Below, in pieces: positions 1-11,499 of a stretch of DNA of 32,991 nt. The translations under genes and the position numbers were made by a program. Origin of the DNA: Sphaeroforma sirkka (Eukaryota > Opisthokonta > Ichthyosporea > Ichthyophonida); the NCBI GenBank assembly GCA_001586965.3, contig LUCW03002418.1:1-32991 (forward strand), read 5' to 3'. Within the stretch, counting starts at the first letter, position 1. Each line of letters begins with the position of its first letter. The notes below the pieces were generated by a model, which saw only the letters and a program-made list of their open reading frames with translations, did not search any database and was not told where the DNA came from.

Positions 1-105
1 GCTTTGTTCGCCAACCCGGTGGATGGTTGGGCAGAGCGGTACACTGTTGGGGCGGGAAGGTGATACACTTGAGACGACAAGCACTTGGATGAATGCGCAG
101 TAGAG

Positions 106-250
106 TGAAATTGGGGTGTGAACACGTCGAACTATTGAAATTGGGGTGATCACTATAGCAATTGGAACTTAGGTGGTCACTAAATTGATTATAATTGAGG
201 TGTGAACAAGTTTCATTGTCGAATGAAACAGAGGTGATCACTAAATTAAT
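106..250. repeat. Degenerate ~28-bp tandem repeats downstream of the pocket-protein gene
   Basis: Four to five diverged units share a core like AATTGGGGTGATCACTA (or GGTGTGAACA), spaced about 26-33 bases. TGATCA is palindromic. The rest of 1-387 holds only the downstream flank of the pocket-protein gene and no recognised coding sequence. Confidence 0.45.
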
Positions 251-387
251 TGGAAGTCAGACAGTCCGTACAATTGGCACATACACCAACCGCAGCCCAT
301 GGCAAGACATAACCACGCCCACCACCCTTACGAATCATTCATAGCCAATTTTTATATTCGCAAACGTTCACCCAAAAAAAAAGGAGT

Positions 388-1169
388 CTAGCCAGCACGA
401 CCCGATAGCCTACCTAGATCTCGTATCTGCCTTTGCGTTTGTCCGCCGATGACTGGGACAGGGGCCTTGCTCAGCTCTTTCTGGGCTTCTCCACTGACTG
501 CTCTATTGATTTCGGTCAGCACCGTGGTGGGGCTTTCCCCGAGCGTATACTTCAGCCCCGAGTTGCCGGGATGACCGCCGCGTATCGCATTGGCCTGTAA
601 TGCCGGTACGATGAAATTGTTGTTATTGATTCCATAGCTTGGTGGTTCAGATGTTGAGTGTACCAATGCCACCAAAAGCACAGAGGGCATGTATGCACAG
701 GCAACGAGTACAGGCCGATATTTATTGCAACAACTACGAGTAGGACTTCTAATTGTTGCCGGGTGCTGGCACTGCTGGGTGAAAACGTACCGGAATATGT
801 CGGTTGCCTGAGGCATCGCCTTCGCCAAACAATCGCCGCCCACTATTCATTGGCGACACGAACACTCGGTGGTTGTTCGATACCTGTGGCGGAAGGGAGA
901 GATGATGTTCGTGGATGTTTAACAAGCGCTTGCGATAGAATGGATGGATGGTGCCTATCAAACGTTAGAATACAGGAGTAAAAACACGGACGCGAAGGTG
1001 CAGCGCAAGAACAAGGGTCTAAGGCCCAGCTTGTACAGATCCAACTACCAGTTAGAATGGACCGTAAGAAACGTACCGGATGTTTTGTACTGGGTGAAGA
1101 CCACAGCGCTTGCAGACGCTTCGACAGGGGACACGTGGCTGTGCCCGCATGTAAGCTCTCCAATGATTG
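388..1169 (-). other. RbC-like C-terminal region (exons 17-19)
   Basis: Exons 17 and 18 are both 93 nt and phase 0, and encode a Ser/Pro stretch ([20 protein letters not shown]) like the segment after pocket B in p107 ('ISPHKNGSG'). The final exon has [18 protein letters not shown], matching the RbC core that contacts the E2F-DP marked box ('SIGESFGTSEKFQKINQMV'). The acceptor for the last exon is ATTACAG before 594. The basic 'KPLKKLRF' element seen after this core in human Rb is not evident. Confidence 0.75.
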
Positions 1170-3723
1170 CTGTGATTTAAAAGGTTGGATGTTTCAATTT
1201 AAGACTACATGGTCAAAATTTTGACTAGAAAAATATATGATATCGCATTCAACAACAGATACGTGACGGTATATGCGATTACTGGTGCAAATAAACAACA
1301 TTTCAATAATCGAGAAAAAGCATGTGCCTCCGCGTCGTATGACGTAATCAGGTTGAGGCATGCCTATACAAAGCGAAAGAAGGGACTCAATACAGGCCAA
1401 TGCACGCTTAAACAACTCATCTTCTCACCTCAGATACTTCCAAGATACTTGTACCCATGCATTTACAATACACTTCGTTATAAAATTGAATGATTGTCCC
1501 TCTGTAGTAATAGAGATGAAAATTGTTCAGGTCAGGTACGGATTGAATATGTGGCACTTTAGTGTGTGAACCAACACATTTACCGAGGGACATGAGGAGG
1601 AAAAGCTCGAAACCCTTCCATTTTGTCCGAGAACGACTCAAAACTATAACCCGGATCTGAAATACAGGGCATCGACTGAAAGACCCAATCATGCAATCAT
1701 ACATCACAATGAGAAATGCACAGATAAAACAGTCATACTTCTTTCCGTCCTTCAAGAGAGCTGCTCTGAAGGTGTTGTTGTCCACATCGGGCTGTTTCCT
1801 GTAGCACGCGACTATCTTCTTGAAGGCACACTCCTCTATCTTGAGCGTCTTCCCCACCGCAAACAACGCACACAGCAGGATCTGATCCAGGTGTCGGTCA
1901 ATCATGATCTCAATGTGTGTGCAGAGCGTGTCTTCAATCAGCCGCCACACTCGCGGTTGGATCTCTATTTGACTGATGCCCAGTGCATCGCACAATTCCT
2001 CAAGTCTTATGTACATTAAATTGTAGACCTGACACCGCGCAATGAGTAGAAGAAACAAGGTGGATGAGTTCACGCGCAATGTGTAGAAGAAACAAGGTGG
2101 ATTAGTTCACGAACTATATATAATATGTGGCGTATGCACAGCGATGACATTCAAGCAGGCTATAGTCAAACACCACATACATCAACATTCAGTCCTAGAA
2201 ACAAATCAGCAAAATCATCGAAATAAAGTCCCGAAAACAGCTGTGAATTTCCAGTCAGCACAAGTGACATGCGCCGTTCCTATCTATGCCCAGCGAATCA
2301 ATTTATTGCACAATGAGACAGCCACATAATAGAGTAGACAAGGCTGGTATAGACCATGATAAGAGTGAGGAGAGGATGTCAACGTACCGCAAACGATGCA
2401 AATTGCAAATGCAAACGCAGAAACTTGCCAACGCCCTACCTTCCTGAGTATGAGTTGCACTCCCTTGTTGGCCACCCTGGACGGGTCCGTAGCTGTAGTG
2501 TCTGTGGTGGTGGTCAAAGTGGTTGTTGACACTGCTTCGGGTACCTTTGCCACAGATTGGGTCTGCGCTTGGGGCTGGGGCGGGGCTAGGGGTAGGCCAG
2601 TGTTGGTGTGCGCCACAGTGAGCAACGTGTTGATGGTTTCTGTGGCTGTGGGTGACAGGGTCCGACTTGAGGCATCGGCCACCACACCCGGTACGACGGC
2701 CTGGGTAGGTACAGGGGACGTACATGGATCTGGTTATGAGTTTTCATAGAGTAGTGTGCAGGCTCACGCTATGGCAACTCAGATAAACTTAAAAACGTAC
2801 ATTTACACGCCATGTACCAGAAGCTCAGCGATGGAAGGCCGACTACGGTATTTCAGATGAACAAAAAAAAACTGCCAAATACACGTAAACATGTCAGGAA
2901 TGGAGTACCAAGTATATTATTTCCGATAAACCAGTGAAACCTATGATATACACGTCAAGGACATGTACCAGAAACTCGGGAATGGCGCGATAATTGTGTA
3001 TGGTGTATATATATACATATACATACCCCGGGTGGCGGTGCTGCGGACACGGATTGTGAGTAAGATATTGGGGTGGATGTGATGGCAGCTACGGCACCAG
3101 TGTTGCCGACACCGGCACTTGTATTCTCGGTTTTATTCACACTTTTTTTGGCCCGCATGCGGCTCTGTGATGGAGGGGCACAGTCTACCCATCGAGGAAC
3201 ATCCTGAACGGGTATTGGCCGTGTGGGTGTGTTTGTGGGTTAGAGCGAAAGTAGGTTAGGTCAGTTTCTAGCTGTGTTACTGCAAATAATGAACACAATT
3301 GTCTGGTATTCGACCCATATGTTGATATCGACTAATACAGATATAAAACGGGTGATAGATATTGAAACATCGTCTGGGTAACTGGTAGGTCAGCAAACAC
3401 CGTACCTTGTCCTTAAGCTCCTCGTATATTTTGCCACCGCTGACCCAGATCATACTGGCTAACATTTGTTCTTCGATGTGAGCAAGATGCTTAAGCATAC
3501 TTCTGGTGAGCCGGCTTTCAGCCCGTACAAAACTCTCCGGAACCTGGAAGTAGCGGAGAATGATAAAATTGATGGGGCAAAAGTGAGACTTGAGAAGGTG
3601 GAGAGTGAAATCAACTTGAGGGTCACTACATATGTGTAGCATGTGCAGTCAAAGCTGATGCACTTAGTCAGAATTCACATATACATATATAATGAAGAAT
3701 ACCCTGAAATATATATATATACA

Positions 3724-3792
<69 letters not shown>

Positions 3793-3825
3793 GCATGTAT
3801 GTGTGTATGTGTGTATGTCTGTATC

Positions 3826-3865
<40 letters not shown>

Positions 3866-4073
3866 GTCTGTATGTCTGTATGTCTGTATATATATGTTAT
3901 ATATATATATATATATAAATACACATATATATATATATATATATTTTTTATATATATATATATATACATAACATAATATGTATATACATATGTGTTTATG
4001 TATGTGTATGATGTGTTGTGCGTGTGTTGTGTGTGTGTGTGTGTGTGTGTGCATGTATGTATGCATGCATGTA

Positions 4074-4163
<90 letters not shown>

Positions 4164-5808
4164 ATTATTATTATTATTATTCATATTCATTATACATCAT
4201 ATATTGATGATGTTGATGTGCGTGTTATTGTGTGCATGCATGATTAATCGATTACATATGCACATCATATATGTTATGTAACATAATACATACATATGAT
4301 GATGTGTGTGCGTGTGAGTTTATATGCATGTATGTATGTACGTATAGCGTATGCGTATGTAATAACATACATATATATAAAATAAACAGACAGATGGATT
4401 ACATATCTATACATGCACACAAAATATATATATATGTATGCATAATATATATATATATATATATGCTTATATATATATACATGTTACATTATCATCATAT
4501 ATACATACATACGCACATATACATTATATATATATATAATAATATATATGGATGGTATATACATATATAATATCTTTTTATATATATATATACATATGCA
4601 TGATAATGCATACAGTATGCAGATAGGATGGATGGATATACATGCATGCATGTATATACATACATACATATATATCTCTGTCCAAACATATATATATTTA
4701 TTTAAACATAATAATATGCATATACATATATGTACATACGCATACATACATATATCCAAATCCATCCATCCATCCATCCATCCATATATATACATATGTA
4801 TGTATATGTAATACATACATATATATATATATATAATGTATGTATGTGTGCGGATCAATGTTATCACGCACATGCATGCATGCATGCATGCACAGCATGC
4901 ATATGTATTATGTATGTATATATATATATACATATTATTATATACATATGTGCATTGTTCCATGTGTGTGGTGTTGTTGTATGTGAGCATTAATCTCACA
5001 TACGTACATGCACATACGCATATGTATATTATTAATATTATTAATGTATATTATTATATATGTATAATAATGCAATACATGTATATATTATAATACATAT
5101 ATATTATGTATTATATGTATGTAATATATAACAATAATAATAATAGCATAATATTATATATATATATGTAATATATAATACTATAATAACATGCATAATA
5201 ATAATATTAATATCCTATATTATGCATAAGATTATGTATAATTATACATATATACAATGCATGTCTTTTGTGTTTTATTTATTATTACATACACGCATGC
5301 ATCATACATATGCATGCAGATGGATGGATGGATCCATCCAACATTACATATATTATTAATATCCATCCAAAACATACAGCATAATATATCCATCACATCG
5401 TATATCATGTATATTATTATGTGTTTATTATGTAATAATGCATATATGCGTTATGTATATGCATGCATTAATACATTATGTGCAAATAGTATTATGTATT
5501 ATATATGTAATATTATTATTATTATACATAATATATATTATTACATAATTATATACATACATTATATTACATATTTCTTTATGCTACATACATGTGCAAC
5601 ATATGTTATTATTGTAATATTAATATATTAATATATACATATGTATAATATATACATATATAATATATATATAATATTATTATTATTACATATTCATTTA
5701 TATGCGCATATATTATATTGCATATATGTACATATTATATACATACATGCATATATATATATATGTAATATATATAATATATATGCAGCATATATATATG
5801 TATATATA

Positions 5809-5862
<54 letters not shown>

Positions 5863-5902
5863 TTGTGTGTGTGTGTCTATGTTCATACATTATTATTACG
5901 TA

Positions 5903-5946
<44 letters not shown>

Positions 5947-8900
5947 TCTGTGGGCGGGTAAATGTGTGTGTTGTGTGTGCTGTATATATATAGTCCATAT
6001 ATACACTACTATTATTGTATATATATGCATATATATGTATGAAAGTGCAAACATATATTTTAATGAGAATGAAGCAGGCTCGCTGCTGTTTTTGTGTCCA
6101 CTCAATTACAAAAGGTGGCATTCTGGCTAGATAATTGTTCTATAAACGTGACCCATGATTTTGAAGTACAAGTTCAAATGTCACCCCTTCAAGAGCTGAC
6201 TCCCTTATGCTTAAATATTAATCATTATAACCAAAAATTATATATGACCCTCTGAACTTAAAGGATCGAAAAACTTTACATCCCTGTGGTCAAAGTGTGC
6301 CGATACATAGCAGGGAACCGGCAGATAAGGACTTGAAATACATACAATGATCTGCCACACATAGATAATTGCAAACTGATTATACCTTTATGAAATCGTA
6401 CGGACATATTTTGAGTGCCTTCAGAAGCCACGGCCCACTCATGTCTTTCAACCCATACGCACAGATGACCACCTCTAAGGAGCACGCGATGAGTGCATGA
6501 TGGAAGTCCTACCAAAAGACGAAGACGGAAGCATTCACAATTAGCTATAAGACACCATTTCTAAATATAAAATACTTTCAAAGGTTAAAATTAGCAATCA
6601 GAAGAATCTTTCTCGGATTTGTGCAAAATTCGATTTAAAAGCATACTGTAACAGAACACGCTACTCGCCTCTTGATTGATGAACTGTCCATACTGGTGGG
6701 GGGTTAGTCTCTTGCGCTCTTCAGTCAACATAGTTGTCAGCACTCGGACATACAATTTTCTGGCCAAATCGAAATGCGCCTGGCCGATTGAGAGGGATTC
6801 CTTTCCTCTCTGTGGTGTATGCATCAGAACCAGTTTAAAAGCAGGGATCGCGAACGTGGGCACAAGAGCAGGTCACTTGCTTGCAAATTAAACCGGACTG
6901 ATTTATCCTACCTCTTTAACATAGCGATCAGTAAAGATCTTTCCCATAGTGTCCAACCTTTTGGTTATCACCTCCACGTTATTCCGCCTGTTCATGTGTA
7001 TTGCAAAGATGCGTTTGTTAATGTTATCAAGAGTGTATTGAAGATGTCCACGCCACACGACCAAACAGAACAGGTTTTTCATATCATTCCAGAATTCAAC
7101 GCAGCCCGTGTGCTCCAATACAGTTGCATCAACAGAAGAACAGAAGCGATAGGAAATCTGGTGCTGTGCACGTCAAACTCGATTTTTTCAAGCCGATTCA
7201 TACCTGGGAGAGTTTTTGGTTCCTGTACGGATGTCCAGTACATTTAGGAATTGCGGTGTAGATTCTGATATGTCAGCGGTAAGTTCCTTCAATACAGCTG
7301 CGGCATTCATAGCCGTTTTGGTGGGGGTCTGCATTGGAAGTGCACTGCCTTGATCCTAATATGGACGTGAAAAATATATATGGGTAAAATCCTTACAGTC
7401 GAATTGTCAGAATTTGTCAACGAGGATTTGTATTGCCTATCTCAAATATGCACAAATTTGATATTAAAAATTTCTACCGAAGTCGCACTTCTTCGCCTTT
7501 TCCCCAGATATATAAAGCATACCCTGCTGTCGTATTTAAATGTCAAAGGGGTATCACGATGGCTCAGATGCTTCGTTTTCCTTCTGGGTGGTGTTTTGGG
7601 TTCTGTATCATCCGGGCTGAGTCCGCCATCGCTGTCTATTTTCGGCCGTTTAATTCTATCAGCCCCTTCCTCCATCACTTCCTTGCTGTTTATTTTGCTA
7701 CTCGGTATGGATTCGCTATTGTCTTCGCGAATAACCCGTATAGCAGGATGTGATTTCTTTCTCTTCCCAGGTATCGTGGTGTTCTTATCGTCTATTTTTA
7801 TGCTCTGTGCCGTGCTGGTTTGCCCCTTTCCCTTTTTAGTTCGAGATGTTGCTTTAGGTAGTGCCTCGGAGCTGGAGGCCTCATCCACCTTAGCCACAAC
7901 GTCCAGAAACTTAGCGTTCAGATACATCCTCTGTGGTGGAAGGGAAACAGAGGGAATTGACAAGATGTTTGCCTCAACAATCAATTCAAACTTGTATGGA
8001 CTTGTTTTACAGCAAACAGGTATATCTAAAAGGGGCAAGAACAAAATTAGGAGTATGTTATATAAAAAAAAGAACACGTAGGAAACTCAAAAATCATACC
8101 TCATCGAAGCGTGTATTGCATGTTTTGTTTTTCTCGTACGTGCCCTTCAGGAATTCAATATTCTGCGAGATGTATGTGCCGGCCATGTTCTGTGTGCTGT
8201 CTAGGCTGACTGTCGAGGGACTTGCTTCAGTTTCGTCTTCTGCATAAGTTAAAGTAACACATTCGGTCAGTTGATACAGATTTCTCTATATACTGTACAG
8301 TTCATACAGATTTCTCTATATACTGTACACGCAGACACACAGCGCAACTAAAATGTCAACCAGACTGAGGCCGAAGCATTTCCCTGATACCCAAAACATT
8401 AAACAGAAAGCAACCAATTATGTACGGTACGATACGCAAACACAGAAACGAGAGACAGCTACTAGGACACTTTTAGGAATACGATGCGATGCCTGCGCCG
8501 CAAAGTGTATGTGTGCGTTGTACTGTATACACACAAACCTGGATACGACGAAGCAGACCGGGTTCTTATCCGCCGAGCGGGTGGTACCAACGCGGGCGCT
8601 GCGCAAAAGACGGTACAGTGCGTGAATAACAGTCAACCTTTTGGTAACGAAAACGCGGTAGTTTGAATTGATAAAGGAGCGAGGCGCAACCAGAGGAATG
8701 TGCTGTGTATTGGCGTGAGAAATCGGACACAAAGACATACTCAACATACCATCATACGTCAACGTTTCGGCTTTGTTGATTAAACTCTCCAGGTATGATC
8801 GGAAAGCGGTTTGTATTACAGTAACGTCGGCGGGCTGCGCATTCACAACCTCACAGAGCATATTAAGAAGCAACTCTTCGTCCACTGATTTGCCATCTTC

Positions 8901-10606
8901 CTTCAAAACTGTAAGTGTGTGGTTCAGGTAGATTAAAATCACGTCTAATTGTCATCGAAATTAGAACACATTGAATGGTGCTTACTTGAGACTTTTGCAT
9001 CCGACGTACACAAGTACAGTTTTACAAGAAATTAAACCAGACACTCACCCTTGCTCATGCTTGATGCCAGCGCTGTCTTAGGTGCCTGTCGGACGGTGAA
9101 CAACGTGACGACTACCAAAAGGTGTATGCTGTCTACCAGATCGTATGTCTGTTGTAGGAGGTGATCTACGCGATAGACATTATAGGCTGAAATTAATACA
9201 CACGTATTATTTACTACCAGGTGAAGCATTGACTTGAAAATTGTACAACAGAAGGTCAGCAGACTTCACAAAGCACTATGAGTACACAGATCCCCGAACG
9301 TACCTTTTGCGATTAAATACAAAAGCCAGCCAAATATAAAGTATGGTCCTCTAGTATCGGTTTCAGACTTTTTGGAAGCGACTGGAGTGAACACCTTCTT
9401 GTGCAGGGCTTCGTATTTTCTAAAGATGCAGGAAACAGCCTGAAACTGGTGGTCTAATTCATCCACAGTTTCTGCCAGTCCCTCATCTAGCACATCTGTG
9501 TTCACCGACACATCCCCGCTTAAACTCTTCATTCTGTTGATGAATGAGGGCAAACTGGCAACATAGGGCGCGTTGGCGGTGTGAATAGAGTGTGAATAGA
9601 GTATGTAAATGCTTCTCCCTTCTTAAATGTGCATAAGCTCATGGCTGCGTAGGCATATTCACAGAACCCGCTGTTCTAACTTGCAGTAGCTGACAGGCGA
9701 TGCATAAAGCAAAAGCATGAAGGCTAAAAAAGCAACGACGACCTAATTCTGAAAGACAGCCTAAATTGAGTCTACAGTCCATATGCTATTAGTGTATTCC
9801 AACATCTCATGCGCAACTGAAAACCTGCCGAGCATGCACCTATAAGACACGGATTGAGACATGCTCGTATACTAGAAAGTGCACCATTAGCACGGTTGTT
9901 TGGGTCCAACTGTCAATCCACAGAAATTAACGGAATCAAATAGTATAATCGCATATATGCGTGTAATTGGCATGTTGTACAAAGACAAGCACCCCAAATA
10001 ATACTACAACTAACCTTATTCTCCTATTTAAGAGCATCTGGCCAAGGTCCGGAGTGGGCTCCTTTGTCAAACACCCAGCCAGGAATAAAGCACATATCAC
10101 CATGGCAGGGAGATTGGACTGCAAAAAAAGAGACAGAGTTAGATCTCAGAATAACTAGAGAAAATGAAATAAGAAAATGATATGAGCATATCAAGGTGTT
10201 GCAAGGCTTGTGGATGGTATGCGTATTTTGAAAAACAAACAATAATCATGTATATGGCGCGGTGTCCAGCATGGGTTTGTGATTTACTATCATTAGTATA
10301 GATTACATCGGGATGGAAACCAGTTTACACAACTTACATATGGTACAGACTCAAGGTGTACGTTTGAATATCCCGCGCTCACAACAGCAGGATGCCGAGA
10401 TTTAAGGAAATCTCTAGAAACGTATCAAAGGGGCACGCAGAATCACTTACCTTGGATTCTTTTGCACTAACACGTGCTTGTATACGAGTAAGAAATTCTT
10501 TGGCGCTGGATGAAAGAGTTTCGCTTAATGGATTTTTGCTGCATAGTGCTGATAGGATTTGGTCGACCTCTGTTTCAGCCGGAAGCTTCACCTCCGTAAC
10601 CGACAT
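388..10606 (-). CDS. RB1: Retinoblastoma-family pocket protein, 19 exons, apparently intact
   Basis: Pocket proteins bind E2F-DP in the nucleus, repress cell-cycle genes and are switched off by cyclin-CDK. Exons, 5' to 3': 10606-10451, 10118-10015, 9554-9304, 9186-9049, 8908-8750, 8239-8100, 7930-7523, 7328-7204, 6987-6912, 6809-6669, 6508-6386, 3543-3406, 3203-3027, 2700-2440, 2028-1739, 1501-1429, 1169-1077, 883-791, 594-388. Every junction keeps phase, and the total is 3153 nt, or 1050 residues plus stop, close to p107 length. Motifs match the family: [14 protein letters not shown] (N-domain), TPTKTAMN (start of pocket A), [15 protein letters not shown] and FYNEVY (pocket B), [16 protein letters not shown] (RbC). 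The start is the ATG at 10606, followed by a good GTAAGT donor. Exon 17 and 18 boundaries and the last exon are least certain. A weak donor near 410 leaves room for one more exon. Whether it is closer to Rb or to p107/p130 is unresolved; the linker and pocket B read p107-like. Confidence 0.9.
1429..2028 (-). other. Pocket domain B with LxCxE-cleft FYN motif (exons 15-16)
   Basis: Exon 15 encodes [16 protein letters not shown] and [17 protein letters not shown], the latter almost identical to the Rb 'DRHLDQIMMCSMYGICK' helix. Exon 16 is only 73 nt and carries FYNEVY, equivalent to human Y756-N757, which line the LxCxE peptide groove. The exon 15 donor (GTATGA, phase 2) and exon 16 acceptor (CTACAG followed by A) agree in phase. 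The binding cleft therefore looks preserved, which suggests that partners with LxCxE motifs exist in this organism. Confidence 0.88.
2037..2110 (-). repeat. 37-bp tandem duplication next to the exon 15 acceptor
   Basis: Two 37-bp units (2037-2073 and 2074-2110) differ at only a couple of bases. On the transcript strand each contains CCTTGTTTCTTCTAC, a polypyrimidine tract, and the pair ends nine bases before exon 15. The duplication therefore doubles the likely tract and perhaps the branch site. Confidence 0.8.
2440..3203 (-). other. Pocket spacer (exons 13-14, residues ~654-799)
   Basis: Two exons of Thr/Ser/Pro/Ala-rich low-complexity sequence link pocket A to pocket B. Exon 13 opens with [11 protein letters not shown]; exon 14 is rich in [15 protein letters not shown]-like sequence and closes with VQLILRK, which joins in phase to VYNLMYIRL of pocket B. 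Spacers between A and B vary in all pocket proteins. At about 146 residues this one is longer than I recall for Rb. I see no clear cyclin-binding motif of the p107/p130 type. Confidence 0.7.
3660..6060. repeat. 2.4-kb compound microsatellite inside pocket-protein intron 11
   Basis: Runs of (TA)n occur near 3727-3780, 3833-3860, 4078-4159, 5815-5854 and 5907-5942, mixed with (GT)n near 4030-4051, (ATT)n at 4160-4182, (CCAT)n near 4758-4785, alternating TGCA near 4870-4893, and many TATG/CATA and TTA stretches. The block lies wholly in the 2842-nt intron between exons 11 and 12 and carries no coding signal beyond low-complexity Tyr/Ile reading frames. Much of it is self-complementary and could form hairpins or cruciforms. 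Confidence 0.95.
6509..6668 (-). other. GC-AG intron (intron 10 of the pocket-protein gene)
   Basis: Exon 10 ends CAAGAG and the intron begins GCGAGT; the acceptor is TTTTGGTAG followed by GAC. Both sides are phase 0. The joined protein, [19 protein letters not shown], aligns with Rb 'LLNDN-IFHMSLLACALEVV' without a gap. No GT donor nearby keeps both phase and alignment. Confidence 0.75.
7523..7930 (-). other. Long basic linker exon with NLS-like and CDK-type sites (exon 7)
   Basis: This 408-nt exon, the longest of the gene, encodes residues ~317-452 between the N-domain and pocket A. It opens with [12 protein letters not shown], the end of the conserved N-domain. The rest is hydrophilic and looks disordered, with basic clusters GKRKKSHP and DRIKRPKID that resemble nuclear localisation signals. 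It also has proline-directed sites ([20 protein letters not shown]). TPPR fits the CDK consensus, and TPLTFK recalls the 'TPLTGRKYL' stretch in p107/p130. The donor is AGG followed by GTATGC. Confidence 0.75.
8100..10606 (-). other. Pocket protein N-terminal domain (exons 1-6, residues ~1-316)
   Basis: Six exons encode the Rb N-terminal cyclin-like domain. Exon 3 carries a pattern like human Rb's 'LLKKYDVLFALF ... SWITFLLAKG', here [12 protein letters not shown] and [10 protein letters not shown]. Exon 4 continues with [15 protein letters not shown], matching the Rb segment after LAKG. Exon 5 holds [13 protein letters not shown] and LCEVVNAQ, matching Rb's 'SVSEELLDALCEVHN'. Exon 6 ends with FLKGTYEKN, like 'YEEIYLKNKDLDARLFLD'. 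Junction phases run 0, 2, 1, 1, 1, 0 and agree at every intron. Confidence 0.85.
8274..8328. repeat. 30-bp tandem duplication in intron 5
   Basis: The segment ATACAGATTTCTCTATATAC followed by TGTAC occurs at 8274-8298 and again at 8304-8328, a period of 30 bases. It lies in the intron upstream of exon 6 and has no evident function. Confidence 0.7.
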
Positions 10607-11100
10607 CTTGTCAAGTAGAAAATAGATTCCTATACACTACTGTCTGTCCCTATAGAAATCGCTACTGTAACAGTCATCTCAGTACTTTATGTGTGTGTAG
10701 GTCAGTGTATGTACCTGTATACAACGCCACCCGTAGACTTCGTTAGCTATACTTTGCGCAGTACGATTAGAGGTCATACTATAGAATCGATCGGTGCACA
10801 ATGCCGAATTTGTAATATGATCTTTATCTGCGATTTTCGACCCGGTTTTAGATACATAGTCCCAAAAACACTACATATCACGTCAGTTACAACTTTATAT
10901 AAAATTTTGCGCGTTTTTTTTAATACGTTTTCTGGTTTCTATATTGACCAGCCCATCAGAGAAACGCCCTTTTTTAAACAAACTGTTGAACTGGGATTTT
11001 CAGGCTTTCGGTATACTTTTATCCCAAAATCCGAACAAAACATTGAAAACAGTCAGTTCGTCATCGAAGTTTTATATATGTAAAAATTTACCGTAAAATG
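10607..11100 (-). promoter_or_regulatory. Upstream region of the pocket-protein gene, with a near-E2F site
   Basis: This is the 5' flank of the minus-strand gene. A TTTTGCGCG at 10905-10913 resembles the E2F element (TTTSGCGC) but misses at one base. A plus-strand reading frame at 10691-11083 has no recognisable similarity and was not called. No TATA box could be assigned with confidence. Confidence 0.3.
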
Positions 11101-11499
11101 ATATATATTTTATTTTGTCTCGTGAGTCATTTCAACTCAATAAAGCAGAAATCTCAAACTTTCTCCATTCTGAGTGACTGATGATCTTACTCTGAGGCTG
11201 AGACTCTGACTAGTCTCTGTCTCTGAGTGAGTCTCTATGTATTTACCTCATTCAAGTCCGGTCAAACCGAACAGACTCCAGAGTGCAGATTGCAGTCCGT
11301 GCAGAGCGCCCGCCAAAATTTTAAATCGTGAAAACCCGAACTCTCAGCCGCGAGAGTAACTAGGACAGTAGGACAACAAGACTGGTGAAGAAATCATGGC
11401 CCTCTGGATTTCAGGATTTAGGTCTCTGCTGAATTTACGATTTCCACTACGACACTGATTTAGTGATTTCTGCTCGCGACCTGTGAATCCAGAGAGCCA

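Larger units (their letters stand above)
3406..7328 (-). other. Pocket domain A (exons 8-12, residues ~453-653)
   Basis: RbA cyclin fold. Exon 8 starts [16 protein letters not shown] (human TPVRTVMNTIQQL). Exon 9 has [17 protein letters not shown] (human ILKRVKDIGYIFKEKF). Exon 10 has [17 protein letters not shown] (human LGVRLYYRVMESMLKSE). Exon 11 has [17 protein letters not shown] and PYDFIK. Exon 12 has [20 protein letters not shown] (human [20 protein letters not shown]). A 2842-nt intron full of microsatellite splits the domain between exons 11 and 12. Confidence 0.9.

Noticed and set aside
775-790. A 16-nt candidate micro-intron, GTACGTTTTCACCCAG, after exon 18
   Set aside because: An ordinary acceptor before 594 keeps phase and leads straight into the RbC core; the short version would add an unmatched stretch.
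3664-5093. Many overlapping open frames of Tyr/Ile/His/Cys repeats in the first microsatellite
   Set aside because: They are translations of TA, TG and CATA repeats, open in nearly all frames on both strands, and lie inside an intron.
7380-8081. A 233-codon plus-strand open frame rich in Leu/Ser/Phe
   Set aside because: It is antisense to pocket-protein exon 7 and neighbouring introns; the minus strand carries the family match and splice sites.
8418-8749. In-frame extension of pocket-protein exon 5 beyond 8750
   Set aside because: The GTATGT donor at 8749 joins in phase to exon 6, which matches the family (FLKGTYEKN); the extension does not.
10691-11083. A 130-codon plus-strand open frame just upstream of the pocket-protein gene
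   Set aside because: No domain, no neighbouring exon and no splice signal were recognised; a frame of this length can arise by chance in 33 kb.
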